Origin: Hirudinaria manillensis
Taxonomy: Eukaryota; Annelida; Clitellata; Hirudinida; Hirudinidae
NCBI GenBank assembly: GCA_034509925.1
Contig: CM067531.1
Span: 6,343,319-6,407,318, forward strand
Direction of reading: 5' to 3'
Length of the DNA stretch: 64,000 nt
The notes under the pieces are model-generated. The model was given only the letters and a program-made list of their open reading frames with translations, was not told where the DNA came from and searched no databases. Positions 12,291-27,779 of this stretch are shown in pieces. How positions within the stretch are numbered: the stretch's first letter is position 1; every line of letters starts with the position of its first letter. The translations under genes were made by a program, and so were the position numbers.

Positions 12291-12324
12291 CCCTCGCGGG
12301 CCCCTCCGGGATGTGTTTGCTGGG

Positions 12325-13214
12325 AAGTTACCAAAGTTACTAGTTTAATTTTAATCACTAAAAGATGAATCGCCACGGTCTCACAAATAAATATTATTGT
12401 AAGTATTCAATAAAGTCAAATATTGTAGCATAAACATATTTCACATTGTGTTATCACTATGTTGTAAAAGATACTAATATAACTGATTATATCAAAAATA
12501 AGTTTCCAGCTATGGCTTTTTCGGAGAAAAAAAATGAAGTCACTCGTGGGAGGGAATGAAGACTGCTACAACCCGAGCTGCAAAGTAGCTTGAGGCAATT
12601 AGATATAAGCATGGTTAAGAGCTTAAATTAGACAAATTATCAAAATAGTGTAGTGGTTAAACATTTTAAACTTGCATTCCACCAAAAATTGGTTAGCCAC
12701 CAACACAAGCATATGGTTCATGTAGAATCAATGTCAATTGGCATCAAGGATCAGTTATTTTAAATAAACTGCACTAGTACATACTTATGTTACGTTCTGT
12801 ATTTAAAATTAGGCCTGTCCTAAAGTCTTCCCAAGTGCCTAGCGTAAGGGTTCTTAACCGGGATGCCGCGAGAACGTGGTTTGTCGCACAAAATTTTAAA
12901 TAAAATGATAACATTATTCATATTGAGAAAGGTTGCTCTAATTTTATTCAACGTACAAAAAGTAGAAGAACCACAAATTTTACAAATGATTCTTGGTTAG
13001 CGAAAGTTGGATATCTTCCGGACATCTAAAGTTGAATGAACCGAACCTCAACCTCTAGGGTCATGGTATGGATATCTTCACTACACGAGACAAATTAAAG
13101 CTTTCAAATTAAAAATATCCCCTTTGGAAAAAAAGTCCAGTCTGCGGATGTTATATGAGAAATGCTCTCTCAGAAGAAAAACAGACAATAAAACAGAAGA
13201 TAAGTTAGCCGGCA
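12325..13214. other. Intergenic, nothing recognised
   Basis: AT-rich sequence between two mobile elements without an assignable exon or repeat. Confidence 0.4.
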
Positions 13215-14095
13215 CTTGCTGCGTTTAGTTGAAACTTGGTTGAGCAACGAACCTGATGGCATATTAATGTCGAAGGGGTTTCAGTATTTTCGTGCGATAG
13301 AGGTTCTCGCGGTGGAAACTAATTAATAAGAAATTAGAGTTAAGAGTTCGACAAATACTTATACCATTGGAACACAAAGCCAGAATAGTGGCCAGAACTA
13401 TAAATTTCTAAATAAAGCAACCTATGAAAATCGCGATAACTATTTTTATAAAAATAACTGGTTTAACTTATTTCAATACTGCATATCGTGCAAAAGACAT
13501 CATTCAACTCTCCATCAGAACCCCACCATGTAAATATACAATTGCCTCACAAACTTTACCTCTATCTGACAACACCCGGGATCTCGGTCTCCTCATTGAC
13601 AATGGACTCACCTACAAGGTTCACATCGCTTATTGTACCTATGTTCGACCAATTCTCGAATACTGTTCTCCGATCTCGATCTGGAGCCCTATATACCAAG
13701 CAGTTTGTAATGAAAATCGAAAGAGTACAAAAATACTTCACAAGATCCATCCACGGTTTCAGAGCACTGCAACGACTATGACTTAAGACCCTTGTCGAGC
13801 ATCGACGCTTCATCTGTGATTTATGCCTGTTATAAAATAATCAACGGTCTTGCTAAATGCAACATTTCTGAATTCCCAACGTTTCTAGTCTCCAGAACCC
13901 ATGGTCATCCCCTTCGCTTATGCCAAGGCAGCATTTCTTTATCAACCGAATTATCAACACCTGGAATTCTCTACCGTTTGACATCATTAACTCCTCGACA
14001 TTATAAACAAATGTTTTACAAAATTGTGTAAGTGCTCATCGGATGACCCTTCATTTTGTTTAGGAAAATAAATACAAATAAATAAAAGCAAAAAT
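13215..14095 (+). mobile_element. LINE (non-LTR retrotransposon) relic, internally deleted
   Basis: At about 13222-13320 the translation contains RLVETWLSNEPDGILMSKGF, a piece of the ORF2 endonuclease ('ETWLS'). From about 13540 the frames give NTRDLGLLIDNGLTYKVHIA, then YVRPILEYCSPI, a cluster like 'IERVQKYFTRSIHGF', and KIINGLAKC. This is the C-terminal region of a Jockey/CR1-like reverse transcriptase. The polymerase core between these parts is absent. The copy ends with 'ggatgacccttc' and an A-rich tail of aaata units, the same 3' end as the copy at 36183-37330. Frameshifts are present throughout. Confidence 0.8.
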
Positions 14096-15118
14096 TTTTA
14101 TTAACTTTGTGGCAAAATATTGATTTAAGATGAAAAAAAGAATATCAAGCAGTATTGGTGTATTGCCAACTTTGTTGGGGCTCCAGGTGTGTTTTGCATT
14201 CCAAAAAAGGTTAAGAACTACTGGCCTACAGCATCCTTAACCGGGCCCTTATTCATGTGCCTTTTCAAATGGTCGAATGTTCTGTGTGAACTGTTCAATG
14301 CAACTTTTCAAGTGACAGTTCAAGATTAATTTATTCAATGTATCTGACTATAAATCAAGAGCTAAAGAAACATAAATGAACTATTATTATTCCCACTAGA
14401 TTGATATGATGCCATCATAACCATTTATTTACAATTCAAATTTTTCCTTGTACTTAACATTTGTTCTTTTTGTCAGAATTCCCATCCCCTTCAGTTGTGC
14501 CATAAATGATTGTTTTTGATTTCCTGTATTCATGCTGGGTTATTGGTTTCATCAAAACTATTGGATAAAATCCCTGCTAATAATTCTCATGAGAGTAACC
14601 CTAATCGATAATAATGAGAAAATTTGAATAATGCCAAATACACAACACACATCTCTCAAAGAATAAATCATTATATTCTGTTTTCATTGCCTAATTTAGC
14701 ACAACTCTGGTACGAAGGATGCCGCCTCAATTTTTTACAATGAGGCCAATAAATGAAATTATTCTTAATTTGATCTGGTGAACCATCATGAAGGTGAAGC
14801 CAACAAATTATGCCCCAAAATAAAAATTTCAAGAGCACTAAAAACTTAAGTTAATCACCTAAACAAGAGCAAGATAAACTAAACTCTGGCAACAAAGCAT
14901 CTCGATATAAACTGACAAAATTTTCAACATCAGAGCCATTATAACATAAAACTATATCGAATTTCAAATGTACAAAGGCATATAAACAACCCTCAATTTA
15001 CAATATTCATCTATAATTAAAAAAAGTGAAACATCTAAGCTATGCAAAATAGCAAATAGATAACTTTTAAAGTCATATTATTCTCACAATAAATAATGTA
15101 AATACCATAGGATGTCCT
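14096..15118. other. Downstream region of the TRIM-NHL gene
   Basis: No coding sequence recognised. The part next to 15119 should be the 3' UTR of the minus-strand TRIM gene. Confidence 0.4.
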
Positions 15119-17164
15119 TCAAAAGTATCTGTACTTTTTGATACAGTCATTACCTAAATCTGCAACAAATGCAAAACCATCTGCAGTTGTGGCTATTCCA
15201 CTAGGACGTTTCAAGCGATCATTAAAACTGTCAATTTCATATAAAAGTCTTCTACTAATGGAATCGAATAGCTGAATGACGCAACGTCCCTTTTCAATTC
15301 TGGTGGCTAAGTAATGACCGTATCCATCATAACAAACAGCTCCAAAACTACCTTTAACAGATGGGTCAGAGATCTCATGCATATATTGACCAGACTTGGT
15401 GAAAATTTGAAGACGATTATCGCATACTATAATATCATTTGTGGCTGGGACGACGTAAACAGAAGTTATCAATTTGAACTGGCCAGGTCGGCTGCCCTTA
15501 GAGCCAAAACTATCCAGAAGCTTGCCAGATATGTCAAAGACATACAGCTTGCTTGCACCATTGTCTGCAACCACGATTTCATCTCTTGAGCTGGCTGCTA
15601 CTGCTATCGGTTCTATGAAAGCCTCGTGTGTAAACTGAGAAACAAAGTCTCCGTTAAGAGAAAGAATCGTTACAAATCTGGTGCGCCAGTTGACCAAAGC
15701 AATCTTCTGACTTATTGGTAGTAAGCACATGCCTGTGGCACTGTGTTGCTCTAAACCTCTCCCTGTTATTATTTGTCTGACAATGCTGAGGTTCTCATCA
15801 AGGACTTTTATTCGACTATTTCCAGTGTCCAGTATGTAAACAAGGTGATTTGGATCAAGAAAGATTGCAACAGGTTGCTTGAAATTGACCTCTCCTGACC
15901 CTGAAGATCCTATTCTGATTATGGGATCAATGTGTTCTGAGACTTCAATTGTGTATGGGCTATCCTTGATAGATCTTCCAAATATGTAAACATATAGCTT
16001 ATGATATCCACTCATAGAGAAAGTATATGTGGAAGAATAGGTGCCATCCTCATTGTCACAGACCTCTGGAGCAGAAACTAGTCCCTTTGAATCGATGAGT
16101 TTTAAATCCACCGGATCTCCTCCTGATGTTCGGATGTTGCCATGGTAGTCAACAGTGCGAATAGAAATCTCATAACTTAGCCTGATGGAGGCCTTTTTGA
16201 CCAAAGTTGCAGAACACAAAGCTGGAAATGTTTTACTCACAGAAATTTTCCCAAAATTATAGAGAGCTGATTTTAAACCATCAATGCTGGAATTGTGCAT
16301 GTAATCAAAGCGCAGAAATGCATTTTCTCTTGGTTCCATTAGGGTGGCTGAAATGTCTAATTTTTCATTTAGATCACCAATCTTTGTGGTAATATTTCTC
16401 ACATCTACTTGATGTTGCAGTCCTTGACAGTCATTTTGAACTTTTCGTTTCTCTGAATCAATAAGGTCTAACTGTTCTTTCAAGGATTTTTTCTTTTCAT
16501 CTCGTATTTTTTTAGCCATTAATAAAATTTCATGTTTTCTTCTATCCACAAGATTTACAATTTCTTGGAAAGCATTTGATATTGATTCGACACACTTATC
16601 ATGAGCAGCATCCAACTGATCAATTTCTTTGCTTACAACATTAGACCCTTCATCTAAATTTTTAATGCAAAGACCTGCTTTATAAAGGAGAATTTCAGAC
16701 ATCCTTTTTATGGCAATAGAGAAAGGAATCACGGTGTGTGCACTGGCTCCACCAGAGCTGTGTGATCCATCTGTGCAATCTATGCAAAACACAACATCAC
16801 ATGTTTCACAAAACATCAATTCAGTTTGAGAGTGCCGAGAACATTTTGGAACGATATCTCTTCGCTGACGTCCCATTAAATCAAGTAACTGGTTGACAAT
16901 GAAGCTTGGAGGGAAAAAGTTCACTCCCCCACGAGGTATAGGTACATTTTCTCTGCATATGGGACAACGAAATGAGGATGAATTTTCATCTTGAGCTGCA
17001 ACAATGTGTTCTAAGCAACTCAAACACACAGTATGAGAACAACACAGCAACTTTGGAGTCCTTTCTTCATTATTGTAAACAGAAAGGCACGTGCCACATG
17101 TTAGAAAGCTATCACTGAAATCTTCGTAATTGATTGATACAGTTTCTACTAAAGTAGAAGACAT
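15119..17164 (-). CDS. TRIM-NHL protein (TRIM2/3-like E3 ubiquitin ligase), intronless CDS
   Basis: One uninterrupted frame of 681 residues. A RING finger of C3HC4 type spans about residues 23-70 (C23, C26, C41/42, H44, C47, C50, C67, C70). A B-box 2 follows at about 108-143 (C108, H111, C119, C122, C127, C130, H135, H143). Next come a coiled coil over roughly 150-300, a filamin-type immunoglobulin domain near 330-425 containing DNEDGTYSSTYTFSMSGYHK, and NHL propeller repeats from about 430 to the end, e.g. ILDTGNSRIKVLDENL. The C-terminus CIKKYRYF parallels CFKVYRY of TRIM2/3. Such proteins join ubiquitin-ligase activity to RNA or partner binding by the NHL propeller. The layout fits TRIM2/3, but divergence is high and other TRIM-NHL classes remain possible. 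A 5' UTR exon near 17931-17990 joined to about 17180 is plausible, since the splice would meet a stop before this ATG. Confidence 0.93.
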   Translation of the reverse strand: MSSTLVETVSINYEDFSDSFLTCGTCLSVYNNEERTPKLLCCSHTVCLSCLEHIVAAQDENSSSFRCPICRENVPIPRGGVNFFPPSFIVNQLLDLMGRQRRDIVPKCSRHSQTELMFCETCDVVFCIDCTDGSHSSGGASAHTVIPFSIAIKRMSEILLYKAGLCIKNLDEGSNVVSKEIDQLDAAHDKCVESISNAFQEIVNLVDRRKHEILLMAKKIRDEKKKSLKEQLDLIDSEKRKVQNDCQGLQHQVDVRNITTKIGDLNEKLDISATLMEPRENAFLRFDYMHNSSIDGLKSALYNFGKISVSKTFPALCSATLVKKASIRLSYEISIRTVDYHGNIRTSGGDPVDLKLIDSKGLVSAPEVCDNEDGTYSSTYTFSMSGYHKLYVYIFGRSIKDSPYTIEVSEHIDPIIRIGSSGSGEVNFKQPVAIFLDPNHLVYILDTGNSRIKVLDENLSIVRQIITGRGLEQHSATGMCLLPISQKIALVNWRTRFVTILSLNGDFVSQFTHEAFIEPIAVAASSRDEIVVADNGASKLYVFDISGKLLDSFGSKGSRPGQFKLITSVYVVPATNDIIVCDNRLQIFTKSGQYMHEISDPSVKGSFGAVCYDGYGHYLATRIEKGRCVIQLFDSISRRLLYEIDSFNDRLKRPSGIATTADGFAFVADLGNDCIKKYRYF

Positions 17165-18196
17165 GTTATGGTCCTATACCTTGATGAAATTAAAAATTTA
17201 GTAATTAGGGTAGATATAACAATTGTGAACTTTACAAATTATATTACAACTTTTAAAAAATGGTTTAGCATAAATTCCAAAAAAATAATTCAAAAGGAAA
17301 TGAGATGCGAAAAGAACACTGATTTTGATAAATAAAAGCCTATTGAATGTTGATTTGATCAGATATAAAGGCATATTACATCCTGCTTAACTGGCATGTT
17401 AAATCGCCTATATCAGAAGATGCCAGCAAATCAATGCTTTACATAAAGATAAGTAGGGCATCTTTACATAAATTAATGAAATTGCTGTCTGAACTCATAA
17501 ACAATTAATTTAAACAATAATCTAGCACAAATACAAGTGATATTATTTGTGTGATGCAATTGATACGAGTTAATTTAAACTAATATATTTAAACTTTATT
17601 GGTTTTATGGGTCTTACACTAAAATCGAGAATCCTTCACTACAGACTAGAGTCACCTTAAAATTAGTAACATTTTTAAGCGTGATACTAAGGGGCCTACC
17701 CACTCCGAGCAAAGTATATTCATGAACAATTTAACCAGATGCAAACGAAACACGAAAAAATGACGAGCAGCAAGATGTAAATAAAGTCATCCAAACATAT
17801 CCAAGAAATTTGATTAACACGTGCACTTAAAAATTGTACTCCCATGTAAATTTTGAAAGCCAAATTATCTGAGATTATATTTGCAAAAAAAAAATATATT
17901 TGATGACCTTAACATATATACCTTTGTCAACATGGTGAACCGATTCGGCGAAGTCGAAAATGCCATGGAGAGTGACATAAAAATAGAATTCACCAATTCT
18001 ATAGGTTCTATAGATATGTAATACAGTCATGGCTGCGGTGTATTGTTTAAACGATTTAATTGAAGACTTCCACGTAACCTCATCCTAAGAATGAAGATTT
18101 GGGTACTTGGAAACTTTTATGATACTGATGATGAGAAGAATTATATTTGCTAGTGTAAGATGATACCAGATTCTAACTGAGATACTGGAATTTACA
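17165..18196. other. Upstream region of TRIM-NHL, candidate 5' UTR exon
   Basis: On the minus strand a short stretch ending ACCATGTTGACAAAG|gtatat near 17931 looks like an exon with a good donor. Its reading frame hits a stop on joining to the main exon, so it would be untranslated or carry a small upstream frame. Nothing else recognised. Confidence 0.3.
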
Positions 18197-18254
18197 GAAG
18201 GGGGTCAGGGCTGCAAATTTTGCCCTGGGCGCCAAATACCCTCGTTACGCCGCT
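18197..18254 (+). repeat. Partial copy of a small inverted-repeat element
   Basis: Shares 'ttttgccctggg', 'gccaaata', 'cctc' and 'tacgcc' in order with the complete copy at 30111-30182. The left arm is missing or degraded. Confidence 0.65.
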
Positions 18255-19129
18255 GCAAATACGAAAACCTCGAGATTTGATTATTACAATTGATTTATTT
18301 TTAAAAACACAAGTTATATAAATATTAATGCATTAATTTTAATAAATTATGGCATGATTGATATAAAGCGCCAATTAATTTCGACACTTCGAATGTCAAT
18401 TGCCAACCATCTCTGGTGACGTAATGTCGAACGATGTTTACCAATTTAAGGAGCCGGAGTCGTTTAGACAATCGAGATATCGCTTAGGTCTGTTTCTTTG
18501 CCGCAGTTTTTGGAGTGGGGTAAGATTCAAGATATCATTGATTGTTATCGATGAGTTATTCTAATACGGAAATGATAGAAAAGCTCGTGTGACCTTGATT
18601 AGGCAGTGATTCTGAGTTGGTAACCATCGAATGCTTTTCCATGTTTCCATGCTACCTCTGTTGGACCAAGAGATTCTTAACTTTTTTGACAGGCGCCCAC
18701 ATAGACTTTACACAATAATTTTCGAAATATCTTGCAATGATATTACAAACACGAAATACATTATATAATTTAAGCATTACATATGTAAATTGTTTGTTCC
18801 AACTATGTACCTTGCTCACAGAAACCACGGGGACACCCAATAATTTCGTAGTAACTTACGAATTGAAAATTTGAAAGTGAAGAAAATTTAATATGTAGTG
18901 TTTTAGTTTATTTCTGATTATTCTTGAAATTTTTCTTAGGTTGTTCTAGTGAATTAATATAGAATTTCACAAAACTTTATTTTGAGGCACCTAGGAAACA
19001 TAACTTTAAAGAATCTTTAAAAATTTGTTAAAATTTAAGCATGAAAAAATTGTCTAACAAAAGGTAATATTTTCTTTATTATACTAGTTATAAAACATCT
19101 GTCACTCACTTATTTTATTAAAGTTTTTT
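18255..19129. other. Intergenic, nothing recognised
   Basis: AT-rich sequence. The 62-codon minus frame at 18652-18840 shows no family features. Confidence 0.4.
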
Positions 19130-19562
19130 AAAAATTACTATCCAGTTCTTTCCAGGCTTCTATGATGGTGTTTTCTACCTCAGATCTGGATTTTTTCAAC
19201 TGCCTTTCATTGTTGTTAACAACTCTTGACCACATTCTCCAGATGCTTTCAATATGTTTTTTGGATAGGAAGATCAATTCACAATTTTCAAATTTCTGTT
19301 TTGGACAATTTATTTTGTCAACTTGTAAGTGTGGATTGGAGAATTATCTTTAATGCTAAGATTCCCCAAAGGGTGTTGTAATCTGCTGAAGATTGTCTTC
19401 CATCCTGGAGCCTTTCTGGCCAATTCAGTTTATTCTTCACTGGAAATTAATCCCCATTGAACCTTCCTCATGATTTTAGCTAAAAAAAACTTTCCTTATG
19501 TAATCTGAGGCCAGTAGTACTGGAGGTCATCAAGTCCATCAAAGTTAAATTTTTTCTCATCT

Positions 19563-20205
19563 GAATAAATAACATTACTCCAATTTTCCATCAGCCATTT
19601 TTTACAAAAAATGGAGCATAGGTTTCTTTGGCCTCCTGTGGTTATTTTTTTTTTTTTGAGTTTATGAGTTTAAGGTATCAAAACAACTAAGAGAACAAAT
19701 AACAAATTGAATATGTACAATATTAAATGAAAAATTATGTACATAACACAATGAAACAAATGAACTTAAAATACAAAATAAACTCATAGGGTCAGTCTTA
19801 AGGAAGCGCAAGCTTCCGCTAGATAGACTGGCCCTGGAAATCATATATAATGCAGCCATGTAAACTTAAACAACTGAGGCATCTCTCACTAGATGTGACT
19901 TATACAATTTTTTAAACAACAAGAACAATAACTCAAAAGGACATGAATGTGAACAAGTTAACTCCCTAATTGAATCTGGTATTGAGGTATATAATCTGGG
20001 ACCATAACACTGTATAGAAAATAATTTCAAAGTAGATTTAGCAAAGGTAGGACTGTATTTGTGAGTGTTACGTAAGAAATAAGAAGGATTGTTATAATTA
20101 TTGCTTGTTATGAATAAATAACATTACTCCAATTTTCCATCAGCCATTTTTTTACAAGAAGTTTGCTGATGGAGCATAGGTTTCTTTGGCCTCCTGTGGT
20201 TATTT
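19563..20205. repeat. Direct repeats of 85-94 bp flanking the LINE insertion
   Basis: Bases 19563-19647 and 20112-20205 are copies of one Tc3 segment ('gaataaataacattactcc' to 'ctcctgtggttattt'). The left copy lacks about nine bases found in the right one. This is what a very long target-site duplication would look like. Confidence 0.8.
19648..20111 (-). mobile_element. 5'-truncated CR1/L2-type LINE 3' end
   Basis: On the minus strand the sequence codes for SIQCYGPRLYTSIPDSIREL and then FKKLYKSHLV, which is the very C-terminus of a CR1/L2-like reverse transcriptase ('GPxxWNSLPxxIR....FKxxLKxxL'). A stop, about 300 bases of 3' UTR and a poly(A) tract follow, the latter visible as the T run at 19647-19657. 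Only the last few hundred bases of the element were inserted, as is usual for LINEs. Confidence 0.75.
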
Positions 20206-20560
20206 CTTGGTCCATATTTATAAGGAGGTTTTAAATAGTTCCAGATGATGTAAGATTCCAGATATATGAGCCTTGGATCGATTGAGCTCTTGGGAAATAT
20301 TCCTGAGTGAATAATTTTTCTTGTTTTAAGGCCTCAATATGCCCCTCTCCTTGTCAGATAACATTTTGCCTCCAGCCATTTATTTATTTTATAAATGGCT
20401 TTTTTTTTACATTAAATATTGATATTAAATTTAAATGTTTCATTTTACTTTCATTGGGTTTATATACCAGTATTACTTGCCTAAAGTTATTATTTTTTGC
20501 TTAAATAACAACAATTTTATGATTTATGGATGTCTTCATAGTTTTTGGGTATCCCCTATT

Positions 20561-21374
20561 TTGCATATTTTACAAGTTTTGACCATCTAATTTATTTGCA
20601 ATTTTTGGGGTGTTTTGAAACCAATAAGATAACATAATATATAAAATCAAACAACATTTGAACATGAAAGTTCTAAAATGCTCTTTTTTTATGGATAGTT
20701 TATGGATCAGTTTCAGTTAAGATTGTCAGCACTGAATTGAATCCAAGTGAATGCAAAGTAATCAATATTAATATTGCAGGCCATGGGATTATTTAAGATT
20801 ATCTTATTCTTAAAACTTGTCTTTTTCCAATCACTTCCATTTATACCTTGGATTAAACAAACATTTCTTTTTATATGAAAATGGCACTTGCATATTTTGG
20901 TTTAGGGCTGCACTTTGCGTCTAGATATTGGTAGAAGTTACAAAATTGACATAAGCTTTTTTGCAGTCAATTTGATATTGCTTTGGCTATAATTGTGATA
21001 TATCATAATATCATACAATTATGATGTTATGCTTTTATTAAGCATCCATAACTATATTGAAAACAAATAACAATGATTTGAAAGGTTTATTCACATAGTT
21101 TGAAAGATTCAGACATTTCATTGAATTTGGTGAAATGATAAATCTTTATCTTTTAGGTTGTTGAGCGATTTTTAAGGTTGACTGATAATGTTTTTATAAT
21201 TAACTGCATATTGGGAAAGGAAATAGATGAACTCTTGCTCAAATAAAATCAGATGTTATTTTTTTGCTCTTCATAAGTTCAAACCATACTAATAAATAGT
21301 AATATATGTAAACAGCAATATTTTTTATGTGTTTACAGTTTTTGGAGTGGTCAGTTTATATTTTTTTATTTCAG
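20561..21374. other. Upstream region of the ACSL gene
   Basis: No coding sequence recognised. The promoter and any 5' UTR exon of the acyl-CoA synthetase gene should be here. A splice acceptor at 21371-21374 indicates an upstream non-coding exon I could not place. Confidence 0.4.
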
Positions 21375-21391
21375 ATTTTTTCTGATTTACC

Positions 21392-26363
<4,972 letters not shown>

Positions 26364-27779
26364 AATTTAACTATCGTGTCGTCTTCTAGTCCACCAAACG
26401 TGGACTTCATTCCCTCTCATTTGACCTTGTTGAGACTTTTTGCACTGTTTTGTTTGGCAATCAGCAGCTGTCTTTACTTATTTGCATTGTACTGCTCTGT
26501 GTTATTAGTGAAGGCTAATAATGGTATTTGCTGGAAATATTTAAACTAGGGGAAATTTTTTCATAGCATACATAGATTTTTTGCTATTGTTTTTATTTGT
26601 ATTTCTGTTTGTCAATTATCAGTTAACAGTTTTATGGAAACAGTTTAAGTCATGCTACATACTACTATCATATGTCTTTATTTGATCTCAAAATGTTCCT
26701 CCAATATTAACTCCATAAAGAATTTTTATTTAACTGCCATGGTACATGGTGCTAATCTAATTATAAATTATTTGAAAATTTCATGTTTTCAAAAATTTGC
26801 TTCTCAGTGAATTTATGTATGTTTTAAGTCCTTTTCTTCAGTTCTTGTTTGAAATGTTGCTACAGTAAGTAAGAAATGTCGGAAGTTTTGTTTGGAGATG
26901 ACTCCTTATGTTTTAATGTGTTTTACGGGGAAATTGGTGGGTAGTTCACAAGTGTTCAAAAAGCGTGGGTGTAACCTGTATTGATTTAACAAGTCAAAAA
27001 TTGTAATAAAGTTTCATTATGAATTAGCCATTAAAAGTTAATTCTGATCTCTGAAGTCTAATTTAGTAAAGCATTTTCTTGAGAGGCAGGAGGGGTGATC
27101 AGGGGGTATTATATAATTATTCTGGGATTTGCATTGGCTAGGGTCATTGATTTATTTTGCAGTAGAGACAAGATCGCTTTTACGAGCCGAGCTTATCTTC
27201 GCTGAAGTATGTATTGGTAAGTTTAGCGCTCCGAACCAGGGGTGGCTTTTGTAAAGTATTTCAGAACATGGTCAGCCTTAGTTCTAACAAATGAGCTACT
27301 TGCTGCACGAGCTCCAGATGTGGAATGATATGTCGAAGATTTGGCACTCCTAGCTGCTGAATGCTCTTGTTAAAATATTTTGCGACCGAACGCTTAAGGC
27401 CTATTGCGGCTTTATTTTTTGAGATAGAGAATTTTTATTTAAATTTGAATCACAAATTTTTCACGAGATGCAAAGCTTAATCGTGGGCTACAATGATTTT
27501 AGTTCAGTAAATAATAGCGTGCGGCAACGAAATTTGGAAAGTGTTGCTTGTAGCCCCTTTTCCACGCATCGCTTGAAAATTGTGGTTTGTGTTCATCTGA
27601 CTCAAGCTGGCGACAAGTTTCAATCAGTTTTTATGTTTGACTTCTAATAGCATGAGAATATTTTTATGATAGATAATAGCTAATCTATGCAATATTATTT
27701 ATGCAAATTTATAATGGTAGCATCGTTAATTACTGAATTATGTCTATGTTTAGGTCTTGTTGGCTTGCTTTGTGTTGTT
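26364..27779. other. ACSL 3' UTR and POLDIP3 upstream region
   Basis: Contains the ACSL 3' UTR and a candidate AATAAA near 27005, then the region before the next gene. No further coding exon seen. Confidence 0.4.

Larger units (their letters stand above)
8971..12324 (-). mobile_element. 3.35-kb DDE-type DNA transposon carrying a DUF4806 gene
   Basis: The ends form an imperfect inverted repeat of about 30 bases. The outer 13 are identical (CCCAGCAAACACA on the left, its reverse complement on the right), followed by GC-rich sequence. The flanks read ...GGAA|CCCAGC and GCTGGG|AAGTT, allowing a 2-base AA target duplication at most. The first 200 bases hold short direct repeats of about 36 bases built on 'cccggctatta..ctcgggttgccc', a subterminal repeat array. 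Coding content is on the minus strand: a transposase fragment (11664-10741), then a DUF4806 protein (10712-9809). The transposase resembles the animal EnSpm/CACTA-Plavaka group, but the termini do not read CACTA, so the superfamily is unsettled. The GC-rich ends stand out in AT-rich DNA. Both genes are broken, so this copy is dead. Confidence 0.85.
19130..20560 (-). mobile_element. Tc3-like (Tc1/mariner) transposon relic, split by a LINE
   Basis: On the minus strand the helix-turn-helix part (LSDKERG, then [16 protein letters not shown]) lies at about 20360-20270. The first catalytic block [20 protein letters not shown] followed by YYWPQIT lies at about 19590-19500. The C-terminal part ESIWRMWSRVVNNNERQLKK lies at about 19255-19180. 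Stops and frameshifts interrupt all of it. The leader region is nearly identical in sequence to that of the copy in DCAF7 intron 1. A LINE 3' end is inserted between the DNA-binding and catalytic parts. Confidence 0.85.

Noticed and set aside
13562..13813. Minus-strand frame of 83 codons
   Set aside because: Mirror of the LINE reverse-transcriptase frame on the plus strand.
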